From NCBI GenBank assembly GCA_035610365.1, contig CM069432.1:8432001-8496000 (forward strand): DNA of 64,000 nt, in the 5' to 3' direction. Positions 21,381 through 31,956 of the stretch are shown piece after piece. The notes under the pieces were generated by a model. The model worked only from the letters and a program-made list of their open reading frames with translations, did no database searches and had not been told where the DNA came from. Numbering within the stretch: position 1 is the first letter of the stretch; each line of letters begins with the position of its first letter. The DNA is from Aquatica leii. Lineage: Eukaryota; Arthropoda; Insecta; Coleoptera; Lampyridae. Position numbers and translations under genes: made by a program.

Positions 21381-23057
21381 AGTTTAAACCCCGAATACAA
21401 AAAAAAACCTATAACGATTTACCTCGAATAGGTTTTTGCTCAAATAGACACAAAATTCAAAAGCCTTGTTGAGCGTAGACACCACTAAACGAAGGTCTGT
21501 GTTGCACAAACGTTACGGCAAGAAAATGAAATCGTGCTTTTAAAATTTGACATTCAACCACGAAAAGTGGGCGTCCCGAGGGTAAATCTAGAAAATTTTT
21601 AATATACCACATTTTTAATATAACAACTTATTCCCAGTGTTCCAATAACGGACCAATAACTAATTTACCTTCACGATAAACATAACACCGCAGCAAGTTG
21701 ATTCGGTTTTGTAAGTATTTATTTAATGTTCTCAAAGATGCAGAAAACATATTTATGTTGTAAACTAAGTTGGTTTCTTTTATATTACGCTGTACAAACT
21801 GTAATTATGTTTTACCTTTTTTTGCAATTTTATAGTAATTTTTTAAGATGTATACTACAGAGAAGCTCATCGAATTGGTAGAAAATGAGGTGTTTTAGCA
21901 CGCAGATACCTTCATAGCCCCTCCAAATGATGAACTCGAATCAGAAGAAGATTCCGATAACGACGAAGTTCCCACATCAGATATCAATCATGTAAGTGAT
22001 CGTGAGTTGGTGGTTGAAGCCACTGTAAAGCACCACAAGATTGATGATATCCCTTATATAGATTTAGCTAGCCCTCAAGATCAAGACTGACATAGTGAGG
22101 ATGAAATTTCATTATCTTAACTTTTACATATAAAACCTAATACTATCCAACGGAACTGGAATGATTTGAATCCCAATTTCGCAAAATTTGTTTCTCGAAA
22201 ACTGACCAGAACCATACCCTGATGCTTTAGCATGCCTCGATGCCTTTTGGGATGAAGAAATAATCAAATATTTACAAAAATGTTATTGTTGTACGCTGTT
22301 CAAAAAGGAAATCATAGCATTGAAATAAGTATTGTTGTAATAAGTTCGCGAAAATGCGTATATAGGTATAAAGTTATAAAAGGTAAGCCAATCAGATATG
22401 GATATACAGTTTGGTCTCTATGCGACCCGTGTGGGTACCTAATTTAGTTCGATCCATGACAAATCAAGCAAAATAATAGACAGTAGGTATATGAACTTTG
22501 TTATGTTAAAAAGTTGGTAGTTCAATTTTGAAGTATAAAAACATTTTAAGTATAAAATTTGTTCCTTGGCAATCCCTACCTTTTTCTTCGTAGCCAGGTG
22601 TCAAAACGAATTCATTTCCTGCTAACGTTTTGGAAATTACGGACCGTTCTTAGCGGTCTTTTTGGCCCAACAAGGCGTTCATTATTAAATTGGTTCATGC
22701 CACTTCACGTGAATATGTGGACGAATTTTACGTAGTTCCGAGTAAAAGCTTACTTTGGGCGGGTCCGATCCCTCCACCTGTAACCTTAGCAGTGCCATTC
22801 GTACCACCTGGTAACACCTGTTTGTCAAAAAGTTCCATGACGTCACGTTATTGATAACGTTATATCTTATACACCGTCAAGGGTTCGAAACCTTTAGGAT
22901 TATCCCTCTGTTAGAAATGGACTACGACAAAAACTTGGAGAACGTATTCTGTTAACAAATAATTATTTTCGGGTTTTGAACCGCGTTCCATATTTACCCT
23001 TCTCACAAAATTTATAAAACTTAGAAAACTTACAAACTGAAAAATTTACAATGTTTG

Positions 23058-23090
23058 ACGTTTCGACAGTCATGTCGCTGTCTTCTTCAG
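23058..23090 (-). ncRNA. Hammerhead-ribozyme-like core (possible Penelope-like origin)
   Basis: The minus strand reads CTGAAGA, then A, a perfect 5-bp stem GACAG...CTGTC with an 8-nt loop, then GAAACGTC. This fits the hammerhead core CUGANGA - stem II - GAAA, followed by a cleavable NUH (GUC). Stem III would be minimal and stem I weak, as reported for hammerheads of Penelope-like retroelements. The surrounding 22.5-23.1 kb contains no recognised Penelope reverse transcriptase. Confidence 0.4.
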
Positions 23091-23109
23091 GAAAAACTGA
23101 AACTAGTCT

Positions 23110-24262
23110 GTTAAGTCGAAGGGACACGCTGCGCATTTGCGTTCGTAAATGATTGGATGTTAAAGGGGACCTTTTACTTGTGTTAACATTATATGCGCGT
23201 TTATATTGGGTTTAATATTACTTTTATAGGTAACTCAAGTACGGAATTAGCTAATCCCCTACTGGATAAAACCTAACTATAAGTATTACGATTTCAATTT
23301 TTTTATTTGTGCTTCGGGGTAATGTCGTTTATAACCGTACGTGCATGTTAGGTTAACACAATTAATAATATTTTTGTACTTCACAAACTCATATGCAGTG
23401 CGCGCTGAGTCTCGAAGGCTTAAATTGTTTCGTGTGTCTACGACTTTAAAATTTGCGAATATAAATTCAAACTTTGGCCAAATTAATGACCCCTTCTTTT
23501 AGGAGGTTGGACGAAAACAACTACTTCAATAATTTTGCGACGTTTTGTGCTCAAGATCTTCATCAGGCTCGCTCACATTGAGTCAAGTAATTTTTTGATA
23601 TAAATAAAAACACTTAATTAAAAAACATGTTTCACGTACATCGTGCACTTCTAGTGTACGTGAAACATCATGTTTTTTAATTAAATATTTTTATTTATAT
23701 CAAACAAACAAAAATTCTGATGAAGTGTTCATCCTGAGCATGAAACGTCGCAAAATTACTGAAGTAGTTGCTTTCATCCAACCTCCTAAAAAAGGGGTCA
23801 TTAATTTGGCCAAAATAACCGTACCAGGAGGCGAACCGTTCTATTAATAAATTCAAACGTTATGTTTATGTAAAAGTTTAGATCGACAGGGCCAGTTTGT
23901 TGTACGGTGTGTTGCTCACTATTCGACGCAACTTATAATCAATTCAATCCACCTATCTATATTTGCAAAAAGTTTATGTACCTTCTTCATCTTCTGTGAT
24001 AAAAGAAACATATATTCCGTGTTATTACTTCGGTGGTGTTATTTATTCTTTTCCAGCTACGGGTAGAGTAAGACGGTATCTCCCTAATTTAACCTTTCAT
24101 CGTCTTGGCGCCTTTTTTTTAGATTTATGTTATAATTTGGCATCACAAAGCCTGCGATCCCTCTCCAAAGAAGCTGTGCTAGCCGTTACTTTGTTTTGTT
24201 ACAAGAAGACCAGCGTAACAATTTATTATTCGCTGCCCAACGCGAGGAACCTGATTTTCTCG
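23110..24262 (-). repeat. R repeat, copy 3, inverted and interrupted
   Basis: The reverse complement of 24262 to about 23225 follows copies 1 and 2. It has TTGTTACGCTGGTCTTCTTG at its start, then AAAAGGCGCC, and the TTTTATCCAGTAGGGGATTA stretch at 23250-23280. It is more diverged than copies 1 and 2 are from each other. It lies inside the piggyBac-like relic of unit 2 and is split by the fold-back element at 23473-23846. Confidence 0.7.
23473..23846. mobile_element. Fold-back insertion with paired hammerhead-like motifs
   Basis: A long imperfect palindrome runs from TTTGGCCAAATTAATGACCC (23473) to GGGGTCATTAATTTGGCCAA (to about 23814), folding around TACGTGAAACA near 23650. It is followed by 32 unpaired bases. 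The direct repeat ATAAATTCAAAC at 23461-23472 and 23847-23858 delimits 23473-23846 as the inserted unit. The right arm has CTGATGA...GAAACGTC (23717-23749) on the plus strand with a possible 7-bp stem II (GTGTTCA/TGAGCAT). The left arm has the equivalent (23539-23576) on the minus strand with a degraded GAAA. A 12-bp duplication points to a retroelement mechanism rather than a MITE. Confidence 0.65.
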
Positions 24263-24900
24263 TAAGTTGGGATTGGGAGGGTCACTTGTTCAAACATTGT
24301 TGTCTAGGCTAGCCCAAAATGACTCTTTCAAAATATATAGCGACAGTTAATTTTCATCATTTAAATGAATTACAAAAATGAAGTATGATTATACTAGAAC
24401 AATAAATCCCAACCGAACTGAACCTTGTACTTTGCCATCAAGATCTCAGGTTACAAAAGACACACAGATGAACGTGTAAATATTTGACCGATAAACCTAA
24501 TGGAAATACTGTGACATTACAGAACGATAATCGTCATGTGCTAATACTTAGCTCTTGCGATCCTGTAAAAACCATTTGGCAGGTGAAAAAATTCAAATTC
24601 CTCAACTATTCGTTATTGAGTAGTATAATAAAAATATGGGCGATGTGGATCAAATGGACTAAAATATCAACTATCGCGTAAGGTCGAAAAAATGATGATA
24701 GGCACTTTTTGCAATTTGTTTGAATTTATAAACGCCAACCAAGTTGTGAAAAATTTCTATTGGCGGAGAACGACTGAAATTTTCATAACTTGTAATTGAA
24801 AGAACACATGCAAATATTCGACACGATGATCTCAATTGTTGGATTATTCTAACGATAAGACAAGGGCAACGTGTCCCAAAAACACACTTTTCGGAGAAGG

Positions 24901-26184
24901 ACGGTATCTATTTTTGACTTTGTGTAACAAGGATAGTATCAATCTTGTTACTTGGTGTATAGAAGAGGAGCCCTTTCTAAGTATTAGACTATCATGATTC
25001 TGTGCAATAAGTTGTAAGAAAATGTAAGAAAATTTGCGAAAGACCCGTCGACTTAAGTATTGTGACTTTAAAATGGCGTTTGTTGTTAACAATCCGTCCA
25101 TAATCAGCGTGCGGTCATTCAATTTTTGTTTGCTGAAGGATTGCAACCATTGGAAATTCATTCAAACGAGAAATAGTCTAAACTACCTGTTATGTTAAAA
25201 ATCTTTCATCGCTTATCGTATCGTTCATTTTAAATTCAGTTTGTAACATGGGAGTTTTTTCTTTTTTCCGGTAAAATTCACGTGGTTGATATATTACACG
25301 CAAACTGCAAAGAATACGTATATAAAACTTAACTGCTCAACGAATCGTAAGTCATCCACTTGTTTTATGGCGTAAATCGAATGTAAAATCAATTGTTGCT
25401 TGTGGAAAGAATCGCTGAGATGTGATGCACATTTACGTTTTGCGGTTAGGTTTAATTTTTTTTCGTCATTTTTAGCATTTACTACTACCTACTAATTTCG
25501 AGCATTTATTACTACGTACTAAATAACGTGGTCGATACGTGGTATTGACTCCTTTGTTAGTGAAATCTTTAATGTCCTGTACGAAAATCTTCGCCGTGAA
25601 ATATCTTGAATAAACTGGGAGAATTGTTTTGTCTAATGGAAAAAATAAAAAAACAAAGTTTCTATCCATGCACCTGTACTGAATTTAAAATCAGCTACGA
25701 AATCAAACAATTCGGAAGTCTAGCGCACGTCGTGTTTCAGAATTGGTTGCAACCAAATTAGCCCTATTCGTGATACCACCATACTTAGTGTTACCTAACT
25801 AGACAGTTCAGTATACCTATAAGTGAATTCGTTAATTACTGTGGTATTGCATGTACGAATACTTGTGTGCCTTTACATTCATACAAACATCGATGTTATT
25901 ATAAATTTACTTCTTGTTAGTTTAGTTGTGTTCTATTTGTTTTCCTTCAGTGGTGTAGAGGTAGGAACGAGAACCTGTAGTCATCTCGTTTTGGCTCCAT
26001 TCCAACCAATCATAATTGACACATCGAAAACTGGCTAATTTGTATTAGTTGCTTTACCCAAGCCACTCTTCGATACCAGAGCTGCTGTAGCCTTTTCTTA
26101 TCTTGGGTTAAATTTGTAAGCAATTGATTAATTGATCGCACTTCAGTCAAGTACATGTGCATCAGGAATTGAAAAAAAAACGTA
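24901..26184. other. No supported gene; flank shared with unit 1 at its end
   Basis: Open frames at 24844-25161 (minus) and 25472-25669 (minus) lack family features. 26064-26184 matches 18092-18219. No repeats were otherwise recognised. Confidence 0.5.
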
Positions 26185-26365
26185 TTTTAGAAATTATTTA
26201 TTTAGTGTAGTTTGTATTATGCAGCGTTAACGCGCCGGTTGTATTAATAAGGGTAAAACCCGATTTATAAAATATTCCACCACCGGCATTAGTTGTGGAG
26301 TATTCTAAGAGGCATGCTACCTCAATTCTTTATGTTAACGTTTTTTAAATACAATCCATACTAAA
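26185..26365 (+). repeat. BEL/Pao 5' LTR, copy 2, 3'-deleted
   Basis: Matches 18220-18400, but the join CATACTAAA|GCCCG removes about 50 bp, comprising the LTR end and most of the primer-binding site. Confidence 0.8.
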
Positions 26366-26547
26366 GCCCGTTATATGTGTCTGCTAACAATCCAGGTATA
26401 TTTTCTTTTGATTCATTTCCTTAAACGCTTCATATTTGAACAACTCGTTTTATTACATATTTAGAAATCAGGAAAGAAAATTTTGTTACTTTATCTATTA
26501 TGTTTGCCTTTTATGCTTCATTTATTATCATAGTTTCTAGTTATACA

Positions 26548-27168
26548 ATGGAAGCATTAAAAAGAAAACGCGCGGTTATCAAAACCCAATTTACGTTATT
26601 TGAAAAATACTTAGAAAATGTTAAACTTATAGTAAATAACAAATCTGGATTAACCCAACAAAATATTTGTGAATTAAAAATACGTTCAGAAACACTTTAT
26701 TAGAAAAATTTAACGTAGTACAATTAGAATTGGAACTTCTAATCGCGGACGAGGCGTATTCAAATTTACAACTTTTAAAGCGCGAAACTTTCAAAAATAA
26801 ATAGCAGTCATCAAAGCGACGCAAGCTCGGTTTCGCCAGTTCATAGTAATGATCCTCAATTTGTAAAGTAGCCTACTATTTCAATTCCAGAATCAAAACA
26901 TTTAAGAGGTGTCAATTCTTTAACACCACAACAAAATTTGTGGAATATATTTATTACTCATTTAATCGCAACTAAATTAGATTTAATCACTTCTCGCGAT
27001 TGGAAAGAAACTAAGACTGTTAACGAACTACGAACCTTAGAGGAGATAATGTTGTTTTTGAAAGATAAAACCGATTTAGAAACTCTAGAAAATAGACAAA
27101 CTCTTGTTGAACGAAAATCATCGCAAAAAACTGTCGTTTCCTTGTTCAAAATTCTGTTTGATATGTAG
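26548..27168 (+). pseudogene. BEL/Pao gag relic, copy 2
   Basis: MEALKRKRAVIKTQFTLFEK at the start, then a one-base loss near 26690 shifts the frame. The frame at 26938-27168 reads NIFITHLIATKLDLITSRDW, then ELRTLEEIMLFLKDKTD, as in BEL/Pao gag before the zinc knuckles, and ends at the TAG shared with copy 1. Unlike copy 1, LWNIF is intact here (copy 1 has TGA for the Trp). The middle of gag is missing, as in copy 1. Confidence 0.8.
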
Positions 27169-27289
27169 GAAAAACCATATCCTACAAGAATGTATTTAAT
27201 TTTTAAAATTATCTCCAAATGAACGTTTAGCAAAGGTTAAAGAAATTAAACAATTTTACAATCGATAGTTATATTATTAAAATTCGGAA

Positions 27290-28621
27290 TCACGTAAAAC
27301 TGGCTGGTTCTGAGTACTATAATCCTAAAAAAATATATATATTAATCGGAGGAGATTGTTTTTGGATCGTACTGGAAACTGAACGAATTCGTCTCGGACC
27401 CTGTCAACCAATTTTGCAGAAGACTCACTTTAGGTGGGTAAGTGGTCTTCTTCTGCTTGATACTAGTAGTTCAGTGCAATGTCATCTTAGCACTTCTCTT
27501 AAAGCTCAATTATTAAATCAAATTACCAAATTTTGGGAAATAGACGAAAGTTCTCCCGATAAAAACTAAAACTGTTGAAGAGCGTTATTGGCAAAAACAC
27601 TTTCAAGATAGCACAATTCGTAATTCTGAAGAACGTTTTGTAGTATCTATTCTTCTTAAAGACTGTCCTTCAAAACTGGGTAAATCTCACACTATAACTG
27701 AGACACGGTTTTTATCTTTAGAGAAACGATTTAACACGTATAACAATTTTATACAAATATATACTTCTTTTGTTAACGAATATGAGTTTCTAGGACACAT
27801 GCCCGTATCAAAAGTTAAACCAGACCAAATATCGTACTATTTACCTCACCACGGCGTTCTCAAAGAACAGAGCGTTTCTACAAAGCTCAGAGTTGTTTTC
27901 AATGCATCGTCAGTGTCTTCTTCTGGATATTCAATCAATTCTTTGCAAATGGTTGGTCCCGTTATTCAGCAAGATCTTTTTTCTATTTTATTGCGCTTTC
28001 GTATATATCAATATGCATTTTTTTTTGCTGGTATAGAAAAGATGTACCGCCAGGTCTTACTAACTCCAGAGCAAGAAATATTATGGCGTTCTTCACCTTT
28101 TCTTCTATAAAAGAATATGGGTTAAATACTGTAACTTATGGCACATCAGCGGTCTCTTATCTTGCTAGAAGATGCCTTACACAATTAGGTTAAGATTGTG
28201 CATCTTCAGTGTCTCAAATTTCTAGAAACATTTTTATCTTGATGAGGTATTATCTGGCGCTGACACTCTTTGTGAAGCTCAAAATATTTGTTCTCAATTC
28301 AATCATCTATTTTAGCAGCAAGATGTTTTAAGCTTAGAAAATGGCCCTCTAACGATTCAAATGTATTGCCGTATGTGAATCAAACAGATTATCATCCAAA
28401 GGTTTTTCAGTTTTCGCATCAACTGACAAAGACTTTAGGTCTAGTTTCGTGGTGTTGACATGACACTTTTTTGTTTTTTATTTGTAAACCACACAATCAA
28501 AACGTAACAAAACGAATTATTCTATCGGAGATCTCTCAGATATTTGATCCTCTTGGATTGCTAAGCCCATGCACAGTAATCGTTAAATTCTTATTGCAAC
28601 AACTATGGGTTTCAACGAAAA
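27290..28621 (+). pseudogene. BEL/Pao protease and reverse transcriptase relic, copy 2
   Basis: Frames show YILIGGDCFWIVLETER, LLLDTSSSVQCHLSTSLKAQ, and then the reverse transcriptase (27799-28110): YYLPHHGVLKEQSVSTKLRV, SINSLQMVGPVIQQDLFSIL, FAGIEKMYRQVLLTPEQEIL. After a frameshift the catalytic box reads YLDE (28235-28246) where the family has YVDD, so the second Asp is lost. About 28540-28620 gives FDPLGLLSPCTVIVKFLLQQ and LWVSTK, the start of the connection region, cut by copy C of the TG...CA repeat. It would copy the element RNA in the capsid, but is inactive. Confidence 0.85.
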
Positions 28622-29899
28622 ATTAATTTACGTTTTGGACGCCCCCTAACAATCGTTTTCGCGGAACTGTCATTTCCGACGAGCTCTTCAACTTGGAAAC
28701 TACTTGAAATGGCCGGTGGATTGATAAGTAAACATTTTCTTAAATTATACACCATCACGGTGACCAATCTATAAGTGAAATACCATTAAAATTCGTTTGC
28801 GTCATCACCGGGTAAGATTGTAATTCTCATTTATTAAAACTTTGTGGTAATTTCCTGTATTTTGACAGCCATTCCGCCATGTGCGCATACTTAGTCCTAA
28901 TTGTTACTTGTTAATGAGGAGTCCGTTTCGTATAACTATTTCTTCAAACAAATATTCGAAGGCCGTAACTTAACCTTGCTGACGATCACCTTATTCGGGA
29001 GATCCTAATTATTGGATACGAGGGAATTCGAGTCGAAGGCCGTAACTTAACCTTGATGACTATCACCTTATTCGGAAGATGCTAATTATTGGATATGAGT
29101 GAAATCTATTCGTGGGAAATTGCTTAATACCATCATAGGCGTAACCGTAATGTAACAGCATACGATAAGTGTCGGTTCGTTTACTGTCCTTTAAATGTGT
29201 CTTTATTTGTAGTTTGTGAGTCGCCAGGTAGACACGTCTATATTTTTCAGGAAGTTTAATTGCAGGAGGCCGTAGGAAAAACGTTTTTCTGAAAGCACTC
29301 TGGAACTTGGTAAGTCAATTTTTTTCTTATTTATACGTGGTCACTACGGTGTAAACTCACGACTTATTATATTTGCTAATTGTACGTGCTAATTGATTTG
29401 TTACTTGTGTTTGTTACTAAATTAATTTAGATAAATTACTTATCGCTTGCTGCTTATATCCACAATCAATTATCATTGTTAATGTTACTGATTGATAAAG
29501 TTTTATATCTGTTATGGTAATTACACTCGTGTTTGACGTGTAGTGTAAGTTGCCGATCCTGCTGCTACTCTCTGTTCTATATTCTATACAGTACGGACTT
29601 ATATTGAACTACTTAATTGTTACTAGATTTATTTTTATAGAGGAATTAAAGTACCATTGTTGTTAACGATCGAGTTTCTTTTCCTTTTAGTCGTTTCTTT
29701 CAGCAGTTACGAACTTAACAACTAGTTACAAGTTTATTACCCTATTCTGTTGTGAGCAGACGGAAGTATGACTTTGGGATAGGCTCTGGCGCCCTGAAAC
29801 ATCTTTTATCTATATATATATTTTTTTTTTGAACCTATCCCCTCTCCGACTATTGAGAGTTTGGCCGTGCAGGTTCGTAACCAGCTAAAACTTGTAACA
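28622..29899 (+). mobile_element. TG...CA repeat, copy C (5' end lost)
   Basis: Homology with copy A begins at TTTTGGACGCCCCCTAAC (28632 onward) and ends at CTTGTAACA (to 29899). About the first 95 bp are missing, together with adjacent BEL/Pao codons, so one deletion probably took both and no target duplication can be seen. Splice-like sites are a donor at 28812 (CACCGGGTAAGA), an acceptor at 29211-29212 (TCTTTATTTGTAG), a donor at 29310 (AACTTGGTAAGTC) and an acceptor at 29689-29690 (TTTCCTTTTAG) or 29702-29703. The implied middle exon is 97 nt and shares GTTTGTGAGTCGCCAGGTAG with copy B. GGCTCTGGCGCCCT lies about 110 bp from the end. Confidence 0.82.
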
Positions 29900-30640
29900 A
29901 TCTAAAAGAATTGAGCTCCATGGTTTCTGCGATGCTTCTATGCAGGGCTACGATGCTTGTGTATGTGTTCTCAAACTCGTGTTGCTCCTTTGAAACCCAT
30001 GACAATCCCTAGATCAGAGCTATGCGGTGCAGTGGTTCTCGCTAAATTAATGTCACAACTTATTGAGGTTCTAGAAATTGTATGTGATGACATATTTTTG
30101 TGGACAGATTCTACTATCGTATTAGGATGGTTACATACTCCTGTCAATTGTCTGAAACCTTTTGTAGGTAATCGTACAAGCAAAATGGCGTCATGTTCCA
30201 ACAGAAGTAAATTCTGCGGATTTATTGTCGCGCGATGTTTTACCATCTCAGCTTATAGGATCCAATTTGTGGTAGAATCGCCTATCTTGGCTTGTTTCTG
30301 ACAGTTCATCATGACCTTCTATCAAAGAATCCTTTTCGGATCTAACCGAATTAAAGACTGAAAAGGTAGTTTATTTAGTTCAGTGTAATTTTTTTGAAAG
30401 ATATTCTTCTCTTACTCGTTGGAACGAATCTTTGCTCATATTTTGCGTTTTAAGCATAATTCTTTAGGTTGCACACCTAAGTTGTATGGTTCTCTTTCAC
30501 TTACTAAATTACAAAATTCGTTACTATGTCTCGTAAAACTTGTACAAGAGGAGTCTTTTGAGCAAAAATTAGATATTTTAAAGGAATCGTTACGAAACAG
30601 TAGCAAAATTCTTAGTCTTAACCCATATATAGACTCCACC
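29900..30640 (+). pseudogene. BEL/Pao RNase H region relic
   Basis: After copy C the sequence gives IELHGFCDASMQGYDAC, then TRVAPLKPMTIPRSELCGAV and FLWTDSTIVLGWLHTP, the conserved RNase H-like blocks of BEL/Pao with its Asp residues (CDAS, TDST) and Glu (SELCG). In another frame come WRHVPTEVNSADLLSR and LPSQLIGSNLW, the end of that domain. The tail 30419-30640 is the spacer before integrase. Several frameshifts are present. Confidence 0.83.
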
Positions 30641-30641
30641 G

Positions 30642-31690
30642 AGTAATTACAAGTTGGTGGACGTTTAGATAACTCAGAGTTATCTTATTCTGCAAAACAC
30701 CTTTTATTACTTCCTCATAGACATGTTTTCACCCGATTTTTGTTTGAAAGCGAGCATGTTAAACCTTTTTATGTCGGTCCTCAAATGCTACTTTCTTTGA
30801 TAAGGCAGGTGTTTTGGTCGCAGTTTAGCCAAGTAAGTTGTTCCTCAATGTGTTAGGTGTTTTCACAAGTCTATTAACCCCTTAATGGGCAATCGTCCTG
30901 TTATTCGCGTGACTCCTTCACCCTCCTTCACTCACGAAGGTGTAGATTATGCTGGACCAATTACTGTAAAAAATGCTAGAGGGAGAAGCTCTAAAACGTA
31001 TAAATCTTATATATGTCTTTTTGTGTGTTTTTCGACTAAAGCTTTGCACTTAGAGCTTGTTAGTGATTTAACAACACAAACGTATATTTTATGTCTGCTG
31101 CGTTTCGTTTCCCGTAGAGAATAACCGATTAAAATATTTTCAGACAATGATCGCAATTTTGTAGGAACTAGATCAGAACTGAAGCAATTTGGCAAATTTT
31201 TAATGATTAATAAAACTGACATAACCGAAAATGTTTCAAATGAAAGCATATGGTGGCAATTTATTCCCCACTTTAGTCCTCATATGGGCGGTTTATGGGA
31301 AGCCGGAGTAAAATCGTGCAAACTACTATTAAAAAAGATTATTTATTAACGTTTGAAGAGTTTTATACTCTGCTTGTTCAAATTGAACAAATCTTAAACT
31401 CTCGTCCGCTATCACCTCTCTCGTCCGATCCTCCAGATTTGCATCCACTTTGTTCTTCGCATTTCGAATATTTGTTTAAAATCCAGCAACGCACATAATG
31501 GCGTTCAAAATTTGCTAATGTAAAACCTAATACTATAGTTCTAATTATGGACGTCAATCTTCTTACGTTAAAATAGAAACAATCTGTCAATACTGGCAAT
31601 GACGGAGTACCAAGAATAGCAACGATTCGTACCGTTGATGGCGTCGTCACCAAGACTACTGCCAAGTTGTGTCCTTTACCAGTGCAGTGA
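30642..31690 (+). pseudogene. BEL/Pao integrase and C-terminal domain relic
   Basis: Begins VGGRLDNSELSYSAKH, the standard BEL/Pao integrase lead-in, followed by a HHCC-like zinc region. The core has the first Asp in HEGVDYAGPI (about 30933-30962), the second in IFSDNDRNFVG (about 31137-31170) and the Glu in GGLWEAGVKSCK (about 31288-31320). All three acidic positions survive, but in different frames. QIEQILNSRPLSPLSSDPPD follows. The C-terminal domain (NVKPNTIVLIMDVN, then TIRTVDGVVTKTTAKLCPLP) ends at TGA 31688-31690. It would insert the cDNA, but this copy is inactive. Confidence 0.85.
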
Positions 31691-31788
31691 ATTACTGTTT
31701 ATTTTACTATGCTATTACATGTACAAATGTTTGTTTATTTTGATTAACTTATGTATCCATTATTTTGTATGAAAAACGTCCGGGGGCA

Positions 31789-31952
31789 TATTAGAAATTA
31801 TTTATATAGTGTAGTCTGTATTGCGAAGCGTTACCGCGCCGGTTTATCAATACGGGTTAAACCCAATTTATAAAAAATACCTCGAATATTTGTATTAACA
31901 TTTTTTTAATACAGTCCCTGCTAAATAAAATTATTAATTCTGCCTTGTTCAC
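31789..31952 (+). repeat. BEL/Pao 3' LTR, cut by piggyBac
   Basis: TATTAGAAATTATTTATATA to TGCCTTGTTCAC matches the 5' LTRs. The LTR is interrupted at TTAA 31953-31956. A remnant of its end may lie at about 34244-34262 (TTTTTTTTCGTAAC). Confidence 0.8.
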
Positions 31953-31956
31953 TTAA

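Larger units (their letters stand above)
21840..24900 (+). pseudogene. piggyBac-like transposase relic (second type), copy 2, interrupted
   Basis: Paralogue of 15340-17660. It keeps the acidic N-terminal part (about 21900-22010), the AFWDEEIIKYLQ region and GKPIRYGYTVWSL with CDPCGYL (about 22390-22440). It is interrupted at 22497-24262, and resumes at LGLGGSLV (about 24265). It then continues with DKPNGNTVTLQNDNRHVLIL (from 24487), a stretch with IWQVKKFKF that unit 1 has lost, and the GDVDQMD and RSKK.W.ALFAICLNL blocks around the third catalytic Asp (about 24630-24720). Weak resemblance extends to about 24900. It is useful for reconstructing the order of events, but not functional. Confidence 0.7.
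20128..28041 (+). repeat. Tandem segmental duplication, unit 2
   Basis: Repeats the order of unit 1: R repeat 20440-21380, piggyBac-like relic 21840-24900, shared flank from 26064, and BEL/Pao from 26185. It holds an extra inverted R copy with further insertions (22497-24262) and about 0.9 kb more DNA before the BEL/Pao flank. Beyond 28041 the BEL/Pao element continues, which unit 1 lacks. Confidence 0.83.
26185..31952 (+). mobile_element. BEL/Pao retrotransposon, copy 2, with internal and terminal insertions
   Basis: Order: 5' LTR (26185-26365), gag, protease/reverse transcriptase, RNase H, integrase, the C-terminal domain after integrase, a purine tract (CCGGGGGCA, 31780-31788), and a 3' LTR from 31789. 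The TG...CA repeat copy C replaces part of the RT/RNase H border (28622-29899). A piggyBac element interrupts the 3' LTR at the TTAA at 31953. The primer site is deleted. All frames are multiply broken. Confidence 0.88.

Noticed and set aside
24844-25161. 105-codon minus-strand frame
   Set aside because: No recognised motif. It partly overlaps the decayed tail of the piggyBac-like gene, and is probably chance in stop-poor sequence.
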